Shown here: positions 9,022 to 16,486 of the stretch, in pieces
Position numbering within the stretch: the stretch's first letter is position 1
Layout: each line of letters begins with the position of its first letter
Origin: Kitasatospora herbaricolor
Lineage (GTDB): Bacteria; Actinomycetota; Actinomycetes; Streptomycetales; Streptomycetaceae
Length of the DNA: 64,000 nucleotides
Assembly: GCF_030813695.1 (NCBI RefSeq)
Contig: NZ_JAUSVA010000002.1
Span: 3,720,001-3,784,000 of the forward strand
Direction: 5' to 3'
Position numbers and translations under genes: made by a program
Notes under the pieces: generated by a model
Told to the model about the DNA's origin: nothing
What the model saw: the letters and a program-made list of their open reading frames with translations, nothing else
Database searches by the model: none

Positions 9022-9095
9022 CTGTACGGGGTTGCCGGTGCGGTGCACGGGGGCGGGTGGGCGTGAGCCGGCCGTACCGCCGCCGCGGCGCGGTG

Positions 9096-10016
9096 TCAGC
9101 CCGCCCTGCGCTCGCGGGCGGCCTGCAGCCGGCGGCGGACCGCCCGGGTGGCCACCGGGGGCAACAGGTCGAGCGCCAGCCGGCGACCGACCGAGCGGGG
9201 CCCCGGGACGGGCCCGCGGGCCGCGGCGGGGCGGGTGGCGACCCTGGCCCTGATCTCGGGGTCGGCCAGGTTGAGGCCGGTGCCGGAGAGCCGCAGCACC
9301 TCGCCGCCGGCCAGCGTGTCGCGGCCGAGGTCCCAGCCCTCGCCCGTCCAGTCGTGGGCGAGCAGCATCTCCTGGACCACGGCCGGATCGCCCCAGGTGC
9401 CGTAGAACTTCTCGGGGCTCAGGCAGACCGGCCGCAGCCCGTGGCTGAACACGGCCTCCCAGACGGCGGCGGCCGTTCCCGGGGTGTGCGCGGAGCGGTA
9501 GTCGTCGAAGACCACCACGCCGTTCTTGCCCAGGGCCGCCCGGGCGACCTGGACGTCCCCGGCGACGTGCTCGTACAGGTGCGAGGCGTCGATGTGGACG
9601 AAGCGGCAGCTCTCGGCGCCGACCCGGCCGTCCTGCAGCACCGAGGTGGGTGCCTGGACGACGGTCGGGAGCTCCGGGTGGAACGCCAGGTAGTTGGCCT
9701 CGAAGGCCTGCCTGGTCAGGGTCTTGCGGTACGACATCGACATCTCGTCGGAATTGGCCTCGTCGGGCGCGTCCGAGTCGAAGAGGTCACAGATGGTGAA
9801 GGACTCGCCCGCCTGCAGGTGCCGGCCGATCAGGATCGCGCTCCGGCCCAGGTAGGTTCCGAGTTCCAGCAGGTCACCGGTGGTGTCGGCGTCGGTCTGC
9901 CCTTCCAGGATCCTGGTGAAGAGCAGTTGGTCGACGGGCCAGAACCAGCCGGGGACGTCGTCCAGGCGCCGTGGGGTGGGGCGCACCGGACGCATGGTGT
10001 GGGGATCGGCGCTCAT
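9096..10016 (-). CDS. Class I SAM-dependent methyltransferase
   Basis: A 306-residue protein whose central part matches Methyltransf_24-type class I methyltransferases. The SAM-binding motif I is LLELGTYLGRSA (about 48-59). An acidic post-I strand follows (FTICDLFDSDAPDE), then FVHIDASHLYEH and the strand-4 segment GVVVFDDYRS. The last ~50 residues are basic and Arg-rich, perhaps contacting membrane or polymer. The start is ATG 10016, which has GGAG 8 nt upstream; an ATG 57 nt further upstream lacks one. It lies next to the glycosyltransferase/TagF island, so a role in surface glycan or polymer methylation is a reasonable inference. The substrate cannot be read from the sequence. Confidence 0.83.
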   Translation of the reverse strand: MSADPHTMRPVRPTPRRLDDVPGWFWPVDQLLFTRILEGQTDADTTGDLLELGTYLGRSAILIGRHLQAGESFTICDLFDSDAPDEANSDEMSMSYRKTLTRQAFEANYLAFHPELPTVVQAPTSVLQDGRVGAESCRFVHIDASHLYEHVAGDVQVARAALGKNGVVVFDDYRSAHTPGTAAAVWEAVFSHGLRPVCLSPEKFYGTWGDPAVVQEMLLAHDWTGEGWDLGRDTLAGGEVLRLSGTGLNLADPEIRARVATRPAAARGPVPGPRSVGRRLALDLLPPVATRAVRRRLQAARERRAG

Positions 10017-10277
10017 CACGGGAATCTCCAGGTGACTGCGGTGAGCGGGGTGGCCGCTGCTGCCTGCTGACACTGAAGGGGTCGGCAGTGAGGTGTGAGC
10101 CTAGTCACTTGTTCGACTCTGTGCGAGAGATACGGACAGCTCGCTTCTATTCCGTCCGGACGCCCTCACGGAGCGCCCGCGGACCTGCCCCGGGAATGCC
10201 CCGGGCCCCTCGCCGGGAGCTCCCCGGGAGGGGCCCCGACGTCGTCCGGGAGCGGCCCGGAAGCCGCCAGGGAGGGC

Positions 10278-11231
10278 TCAGGCGCCCCCTGCGCCGGTGA
10301 CCGCCCGGTCGTCGTCCGCGGCCGCCAGGGCCCGCCGGGCGTGCTCCCTGGCCCGCTCGCGGGCGGCTGCGGGGTCGGCCAGCGCCGTCCAGGACACGCA
10401 GTACATCAGCAGCCGGCAGACGAAGTTGATCCACAGCAGCAGGGCCACCGGGACGCCGAAGGCCCCGTACAGGCTCTTGCCGGCCACCGAGCCCAGGTAG
10501 GAGGCGAGCAGCAGCTTGAGCAGCTCGAAGCCGACCGCGCCGATCAGCGCGCCCTCCAGCAGGCTGCGCCGGCGCTGGTCGGTGATCCGGGGGAAGGGCG
10601 CCAGCAGGTAGGCGAACAGCACCATGTCGGAGGCGATCGCGATCAGCAGGCCGACGGCGCTGAGCAGGTAGCCGCCGGGGCCGCCGCGGTCCAGCCCGAG
10701 CTGGTCGGCGATCTTCCCGGCGAGGGTGGTGCCGGCCGCGGAGGCGCCCAGCGAGAACAGGCTGACCAGGCCGAGGCCGAACAGCACCAGGCAGTCCCAG
10801 GCCTTGCGCAGCACCGGGTTGGCGGTCTCCTCGGGCAGCAGCCAGACGTCCCGGATCGCGCCGCGCATGGTGTCGACCCAGCCGAGGCCGGAGAGCAGCA
10901 GCAGGACGCCGCTGATCGCGCCGACCGTGCCGGCGTTGGCGACCAGCGAGTTCAGGTCGAGCGAGTCGGACAGGCCCGGGAGCTGGTCCTCGATGCGCTT
11001 CTGGAGCTCCTCGACCCGGCCCGGGGTGAGCGCGGCGACGGCGATCGCCAGCGCCACGGTGAGCAGCGGGAAGAGCGCCAAGAAGCCGAAGAAGGTGATC
11101 GCGCCGGCCAGCCGGTTGCCCTTGACGGCGGTGAAGTGCTCGTAGACGCGGTACGGCCGGCTGCGCAGCACCCGGGCCACGAGGGGGCCGACCACCGGGA
11201 GACGGGTGAGGAATTCCACGGCGGGGGCCAC
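10278..11231 (-). CDS. YihY/BrkB-type inner-membrane protein
   Basis: A 317-residue polytopic membrane protein of the YihY/virulence factor BrkB family. The signature YEHFTAVKGNRLAGAITFFGF precedes the first transmembrane helix, and about six helices follow. The family motifs SGLGWVDTMRGAIRDVW and FGVPVALLLWINF are present. The C-terminal tail is short and rich in Arg and Ala. The molecular function of the family is unsettled; the name ribonuclease BN was given to a relative in error. The start is GTG at 11231. A second GTG at 11219 has AGGTGG upstream and could be the true start. Confidence 0.9.
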   Translation of the reverse strand: MAPAVEFLTRLPVVGPLVARVLRSRPYRVYEHFTAVKGNRLAGAITFFGFLALFPLLTVALAIAVAALTPGRVEELQKRIEDQLPGLSDSLDLNSLVANAGTVGAISGVLLLLSGLGWVDTMRGAIRDVWLLPEETANPVLRKAWDCLVLFGLGLVSLFSLGASAAGTTLAGKIADQLGLDRGGPGGYLLSAVGLLIAIASDMVLFAYLLAPFPRITDQRRRSLLEGALIGAVGFELLKLLLASYLGSVAGKSLYGAFGVPVALLLWINFVCRLLMYCVSWTALADPAAARERAREHARRALAAADDDRAVTGAGGA

Positions 11232-11315
11232 CTGTCTCGGGTCGGGGCGGCCGGAAGCGGGCGGCCGGAAGCTACGGCTCGTCCCCGTTATACCGTCCGG
11301 GCCGCCCGGACCGGC

Positions 11316-12320
11316 TCAGGCGCCCCGGGCGACCAGCCGGCGGGTGCGGGCGAGCGCCCGGACGGCCTGGTAGCCGGTGTAGCGGCCCTGGCTGAGCAGT
11401 TCGGTCCGGATCCCGTCCACCCCGGCGGGGGGCCGGTAGCCGGCCGGGCGGAGCCGGGCGCAGTGCTCGGCGGCGCGGCGGAAGAACTCCCGGCGGTCCC
11501 GGGGCGGGATCCGGCCGGCCCGGCTGACCACGGTGTTGAGGTGGTGCAGCATCCGCCCGAAGACCACCGGCCGCCAGTGGTCCAGGTCGGGGCGGCGGTC
11601 GAGGAAGGCGAAGACCAGGTCGTACTGGGCGAAGACGTCGAAGTGCTTGCGGCTCGGGGTGGCGAGGATGTTGCCGCCCTCCTGGCGCTGGCGGTAGTGC
11701 ACGCCGACCTGGTCGAGCAGGGTGATCCGGCCGGCGGCGAGCAGCGCCGGGTAGGTCCAGGGGGTGTCCTCGTAGTAGCCGGCCGGGAAGGTCAGGCCCT
11801 GCTCGGTGACGAACCCGCGGCGGTAGGCCTTGTTCCAGACCACCTGCAGCAGTTCCAGCAGGTCGGGCCGCTGGTCCAGGTCGAAGACCTCGGGGCCGGG
11901 GCGGCCCATCACGGCGGCGGAGGCGGCCCGGACGACCCGGCCGTCCGCGTAGCTGCGGGCGTAGTCGTAGACCAGGACGTCCGGGTCCTGGCAGTGGCGC
12001 AGGCGCGTCTCCACGGCGGCCAGCAGGCCCGGGGTGAAGGTGTCGTCGCTGTCCAGGAAGAGCACGTAGTCGCCGGAGGCCACGTCGAGGCCGGCGTTGC
12101 GGGCACGGCCGAGGCCCACGTTCTCCGGCAGGTGCAGCACCCGCATCCGCCGGTCGCCCTCGGCCGTGGCGTCGAGGATCGCGCCGCAGCCGTCCGGGGA
12201 GCGGTCGTCCACCGCGATCAGCTCGAAGTCCTCGAAGGACTGCGTGAGCACCGAGTCGAGGCACTCGGCCAGGTAGTCCTGCACCTGGTGGACGGGGACG
12301 ATCACGCTGAAACGGGGCAT
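11316..12320 (-). CDS. Family 2 glycosyltransferase (GT-A fold)
   Basis: A 334-residue GT2 enzyme transferring sugar from a nucleotide donor. The N terminus MPRFSVIVPVHQVQDYLAE opens the GT-A domain. The donor Asp is in IAVDDRSPDG and the metal-binding DxD motif is LDSDD. A further acidic pair, GYYEDTPW, matches the ED motif expected near the catalytic base. It is closely related to the N-terminal GT2 domain of the divergent TagF fusion gene (12602-16171), which points to one polymer pathway. The start is ATG 12320, which sits exactly at the domain opening. The acceptor is unknown. Confidence 0.9.
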   Translation of the reverse strand: MPRFSVIVPVHQVQDYLAECLDSVLTQSFEDFELIAVDDRSPDGCGAILDATAEGDRRMRVLHLPENVGLGRARNAGLDVASGDYVLFLDSDDTFTPGLLAAVETRLRHCQDPDVLVYDYARSYADGRVVRAASAAVMGRPGPEVFDLDQRPDLLELLQVVWNKAYRRGFVTEQGLTFPAGYYEDTPWTYPALLAAGRITLLDQVGVHYRQRQEGGNILATPSRKHFDVFAQYDLVFAFLDRRPDLDHWRPVVFGRMLHHLNTVVSRAGRIPPRDRREFFRRAAEHCARLRPAGYRPPAGVDGIRTELLSQGRYTGYQAVRALARTRRLVARGA

Positions 12321-12601
12321 CTGACAATCATTCCAGGGGGTGCTGCCGGGCCGGGCGTCCGGCCCGGTGGCAGGCGGGGAAGCGCGCGGGGAGGCGCGCG
12401 GCGGCGATCGCGCGCCAGGCGGCAGAGTAACCGCCGCACGGCGTCCTGACCCCATCCGCGCCTGGTGGACGGCGTCGGGCCACCGGACCGGCGAGGGCCG
12501 GACGGTAGGATCGGCCGCACGTGTGCAGCCGGAACAGCTCACGGCCGCCGCCCGTGCGCGCGGTCGTGGTTCCACCCCCCAATGAAAGGCCCGCGTAGCC
12601 G

Positions 12602-15600
12602 ATGGCCCCCCGCCTCTCCATCGTCGTCCCGATCTACAACGTCGAGCGCTACCTGGTGGAATGCCTCGATTCGATCGCCGCCCAGACCTTCGAGGACTTC
12701 GAGGTCGTCATGGTCGACGACGGCTCCAAGGACGGCAGCGCTGCGCTCGCCCGGGCCTACGCGGCCAAGGACTCCCGGTTCCGGCTGGTCCAGCAGGTCA
12801 ACAAGGGACTCGGAGCCGCCCGCAACACGGGCATCCGCAACCTGACCGAGGGCACCGAGTTCCTGTGCTTCGTCGACAGCGACGACTCGATGCCGCCGAG
12901 CGCCTACGAGTTGATGATCAACACGCTCGACGAGACCGGCTCCGACTTCGCCACCGGCAACGTGCTGCGCTTCCGGGCCGTCGGGTACTACCCGTCCGGC
13001 GGGCACCGCAAGCCCTTCAAGGAGACCCGGCTCAAGACCCACATCACCGAGATCCCGGCGCTGGTCACCGACCGCACCGCCTGGAACAAGGTGTACCGCC
13101 GCTCCTTCTTCGACGAGGCCGGCATCCTCTACCCGGAGGGCATCCTCTACGAGGACGCCCCGGTCAGCGTGCCGCACCACTACCTCGCGCGCAGCGTGGA
13201 CGTGCTCTCCGAGCCGATCTACCACTGGCGCGAGCGCGAGGTCGGCGAGATGTCGATCACCCAGATGCGGACCAACCCGCGGGGGCTCACCGACCGCGTC
13301 AAGTCGGTCGAGCTGGTCCGCGAGTGGCTGATCGGGCGCAGCGAGCCGCGCTTCGCGAAGTACCTGCGCTCCTACGACGAGAACACCCTCGTCGAGGAGA
13401 TCCCGATGTTCTTCCGGTCCGTGATCGACGGCGACCAGGAGTACCGGGACGCCTACCAGGAGAGTGTCAGCCGGCTGCTCCGCGCGATCGGCCCGGAGAA
13501 GATCCGCAAGCTGCGCGCCCCGCTGCGGCTGAAGTACTTCCTGACCCTGCAGGGCCGGATCGACGAGTTCGTCGAGCAGTTGCAGTTCGAGGCCGGCAGC
13601 CACGGCGCCGCCCCCGCCCGCGGGCTGCTGCGCCCGTACGCCGACTACCCGTTCCTGCGAGGCGGCCGCAAGAGCGTCCCGGCCGACGTGCTGCGGCTGG
13701 AGAACTCGCTGGTCATGCGCAGCCGGCTGTACAGCTCGGCGTGGGTGGACGGCAAGCTGGAGCTCACCGGGCATGCCTTCCCCGAGCACCTGGGCGCCGA
13801 GAACAAGCACGACATGATCAAGGTCCTGGTGCTGCGCGAGGCCAAGGGCCGGCGGGTGCTCGCCGTGCAGACCAAGGCGCAGTACAGCCCCGAGGCCACC
13901 TTCAGCTCCACCCACGACCTGTACAGCTGCGACTGGGCGGGGTTCAGCGCCACCGTCGACCCGAAGCGGCTCAAGCACCGCGGGCGCTGGAAGGACGGCA
14001 CCTGGCGGGTACTGGTCGCCGGCGCCGGCAAGGGCGGGGTCTACAAGGGCCGGGTCTCCGGCGGCCGCAGCGACACCGCCGCCTACCTGCCGGCCCACTG
14101 GGTCGAGCAGGACGTCCGGATCGTGCCCTGGGTCAAGGACACCCACGTCCACCTGCGGGTGGAGACCGTCCGGGCCCGGGTGACCGGGCTGAGCGCCGGC
14201 AAGGGGCAGGTCGAGATCACCGGCGCGGCCCGCTCCGGGCCCGACCTGGCCGGCGCACAGCTGCGCCTCACCCACGTCGAGTCGGACCGCTCGCTGCTGT
14301 TCCCGCTGGAGCTGGGCGTCCCGGTCGGCCTCGCCCAGCCGTTCACCGCGAGCTTCGGGACGGAGCCGCTGACCGAGGTCCGGCAGGCCTGGGCCGCCCT
14401 CGACCCGGCCGCCGGGACCCGCACCCGGGACCGCTGGGACGCCGCGCTGCAGCTGTCCGACGGGACCGTCGTGCCGCTGGCCACCGACGACCGCCTGCCG
14501 CTCACCCACATCGACCTGGCCCTCGCCGCCGAAGCCGGGCAGCCGCGCCGCGCGCTCTACTCCAAGCCCTCCCCGACCGGCAACCTGCAGTTCGCCGACC
14601 AGGTGCTGCAGCCCGTGGTGGAGGCCATCACCGCCCGCGGCGAGGACGGCTTCCTGCTCAGCGGCAGCTTCCCGCTGCCCGGCCCGCACCACTACGAGCT
14701 GGTGGTGCGCCACGAGTGGCTGGAGGAGGAGCACGCCTACCCGGTGGAGATCTCCGAGGGCCGCTTCAGCACCGCGCTGCCGACCGTCCCGACGGCCTCC
14801 TTCGCCGGCCGGGTGCCGCTGGTCCTCGGCACCTGGGACGTCTTCTTCCGCCCGGCAGGCGCCCCCGTCGGGCAGCAGTGGCCGCGCGCCCTGGCCGCCC
14901 CCGCCTGCTGGTCCTCGCTCCCGCTGGACGTCGACTCCCGCGGCAAGCGGATCACGCTGGAGCGCCGCCACCACGACGGCCTCTCGCTGGAGTCGCACTC
15001 CGCGCTGCTGCCCGAGGAGGCCAGCGGGTTCCGGCTGCGGCAGCTCCGCCTGGTCGACTACCCGGCCGCCCAGCGGCGGCCGGTGCGCGACGCGGTGGTC
15101 TACCACCTCGCCTCCGGCGGGCAGTACGCCGACGCGCCGCGGGCGATCCACGAGGAGCTGGTGCGCCGCGGGGCGGACCTGGAGCACCTGTGGGGCGTCG
15201 AGGACCTGCAGACCGAGCTGCCGCGCACGGCCCGCGCCCTGCGGATGTCGAGCCCCGAGTGGTTCGAGGCGCTGGCCACCGCCAAGTACGTGGTCACCAG
15301 CGGGCACCTGCCGGAGTTCTTCACCCGCCGCCCCGGCCAGGTGGTGCTGCAGACCTGGTTGGGCACCCCGCTGAAGCAGATCGGGCACGACTTCGAGAAG
15401 ATCTGGTTCACCGACGCGAACTACCTGAAGGACCTGGACCGCGAGGTCGCGCAGTGGAACCTGCTGCTCTCCGGCAACGGATTCTCCACGCCGGTGCTGC
15501 GCCGGGCCTTCGGATACCGGGGCGAGGTGCTGGAGATCGGCTCCCCGCGCAACGACCTGCTGTACGCGACCGACCGGGAGAAGACCGCCGACCAGGTCCG

Positions 15601-16171
15601 GGAGCGGCTGGGCCTGCCGGAGGGCAAGAAGGTGGTGCTGTACGCGCCCACCTTCCGGGAGGACCGGCTGCGCCCCGACGAGGGCTACCAGCTCGACCTG
15701 CGGCTGGACCTGGAGGCGGCCCGGGCCGCGCTCGGCGACGACCAGGTGCTGCTGGTCCGCAGCCACCACCTGGTCTGCGGCCAGATCCCCGGCGCCGGCA
15801 ACGGCTACATCTGGGACGTCGGCAGTTACCCCGACATGGCGGACCTGCTGCTGATCGCGGACGTACTGGTCACCGACTATTCGTCGGCGGTCTTCGACTT
15901 CGCGGGCACCGGCCGGCCGATCCTGTTCTTCACGTACGACCTGGAGCACTACCGCGACAACCTGCGCGGATTCAGCCTCGACCTGGAGGCCGAGGCACCC
16001 GGCCCGCTGCTGGCCACCTCCGCGGAGCTGGTCGCGGCCCTCGGCCGGGTCGACGAGGTCGCCGCCGAGCACGCGGAGCGCTACACGGCCTTCCGCGAGG
16101 CCTACTGCGGCCTGGACGACGGCGGCGCCGCCGCCCGGGCGGTCGACGGGCTGCTGGGCCACCAGGCCTAG
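12602..16171 (+). CDS. Bifunctional GT2 / TagF-like glycerophosphotransferase
   Basis: A 1189-residue protein for a teichoic-acid-type polymer. Residues 1 to ~230 are a GT2 domain (MAPRLSIVVPIYNVERYL, DDGSKDGS, DxD in CFVDSDDS, ED in ILYEDAPV). Residues ~360-760 hold beta-rich segments repeated in the next gene (for example WVDGKLELTGHAF and PAHWVEQDVRIVPW). Residues ~800-1189 match CDP-glycerol:poly(glycerophosphate) glycerophosphotransferase (LQTWLGTPLKQIGHD, VVLYAPTFREDR, ADVLVTDYSSAVFDF, FFTYDLEHYRD). The usual WHG motif reads WLG here: the conserved His is Leu920. The start is ATG 12602 with GAAAGG ~12 nt upstream. It is divergent from the stand-alone GT2 gene and a tandem paralogue of the next gene. 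The polymer's repeat unit is unknown. Confidence 0.9.
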   Translation: MAPRLSIVVPIYNVERYLVECLDSIAAQTFEDFEVVMVDDGSKDGSAALARAYAAKDSRFRLVQQVNKGLGAARNTGIRNLTEGTEFLCFVDSDDSMPPSAYELMINTLDETGSDFATGNVLRFRAVGYYPSGGHRKPFKETRLKTHITEIPALVTDRTAWNKVYRRSFFDEAGILYPEGILYEDAPVSVPHHYLARSVDVLSEPIYHWREREVGEMSITQMRTNPRGLTDRVKSVELVREWLIGRSEPRFAKYLRSYDENTLVEEIPMFFRSVIDGDQEYRDAYQESVSRLLRAIGPEKIRKLRAPLRLKYFLTLQGRIDEFVEQLQFEAGSHGAAPARGLLRPYADYPFLRGGRKSVPADVLRLENSLVMRSRLYSSAWVDGKLELTGHAFPEHLGAENKHDMIKVLVLREAKGRRVLAVQTKAQYSPEATFSSTHDLYSCDWAGFSATVDPKRLKHRGRWKDGTWRVLVAGAGKGGVYKGRVSGGRSDTAAYLPAHWVEQDVRIVPWVKDTHVHLRVETVRARVTGLSAGKGQVEITGAARSGPDLAGAQLRLTHVESDRSLLFPLELGVPVGLAQPFTASFGTEPLTEVRQAWAALDPAAGTRTRDRWDAALQLSDGTVVPLATDDRLPLTHIDLALAAEAGQPRRALYSKPSPTGNLQFADQVLQPVVEAITARGEDGFLLSGSFPLPGPHHYELVVRHEWLEEEHAYPVEISEGRFSTALPTVPTASFAGRVPLVLGTWDVFFRPAGAPVGQQWPRALAAPACWSSLPLDVDSRGKRITLERRHHDGLSLESHSALLPEEASGFRLRQLRLVDYPAAQRRPVRDAVVYHLASGGQYADAPRAIHEELVRRGADLEHLWGVEDLQTELPRTARALRMSSPEWFEALATAKYVVTSGHLPEFFTRRPGQVVLQTWLGTPLKQIGHDFEKIWFTDANYLKDLDREVAQWNLLLSGNGFSTPVLRRAFGYRGEVLEIGSPRNDLLYATDREKTADQVRERLGLPEGKKVVLYAPTFREDRLRPDEGYQLDLRLDLEAARAALGDDQVLLVRSHHLVCGQIPGAGNGYIWDVGSYPDMADLLLIADVLVTDYSSAVFDFAGTGRPILFFTYDLEHYRDNLRGFSLDLEAEAPGPLLATSAELVAALGRVDEVAAEHAERYTAFREAYCGLDDGGAAARAVDGLLGHQA

Positions 16172-16203
16172 GAGGCGTCCGTCCGCAGGGCCCAGGAGCC
16201 CCC

Positions 16204-16240
16204 CGAAGTGCCCGGTGCGCGCGTCGCACCGGGCACTTCG
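16204..16240 (+). terminator. Terminator after the GT2-TagF gene
   Basis: A perfect 16-bp inverted repeat (16204-16219 with 16225-16240) with a 5-nt loop starts 33 nt after the stop. It suggests that the two tandem TagF-like genes are not a simple operon. Confidence 0.85.
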
Positions 16241-16486
16241 CCGTCCCGGGACCTTCCCCGCACGAACCGGGCGTCCACGTCCGACGCGCCCCCGAATATG
16301 TGTTTCGTCGACGAATTTCCCAGGAGATTCCCTGGAAGATGCGGTTGACCCGGTAAGCCCCCCCGGTATGTGATGGCAATTCGGCCCACGCCCCCACCCG
16401 AACCGATAAGGATCGGCCAGTACCGGGCCGGGGTGGGCCCCCGGCCCACCGCCATGGCCGGGTTGCCGCCATGAAGGGCCTCCCCC
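16241..16486. promoter_or_regulatory. Probable promoter region of the second TagF-like gene
   Basis: No gene was seen here. Positions 16290-16380 are unusually AT-rich for this window. They contain the perfect 12-bp palindrome TTCGTCGACGAA (16304-16315), followed at once by a CCAGG/CCTGG dyad. These could be operator half-sites for control of the downstream gene. Regulator unknown. Confidence 0.4.

Noticed and set aside
16241..16486. Small minus-strand gene in the AT-rich intergenic region
   Set aside because: The open frame continues antisense into both TagF genes, lacks a Shine-Dalgarno and has no third-position GC pattern across the AT-rich part.
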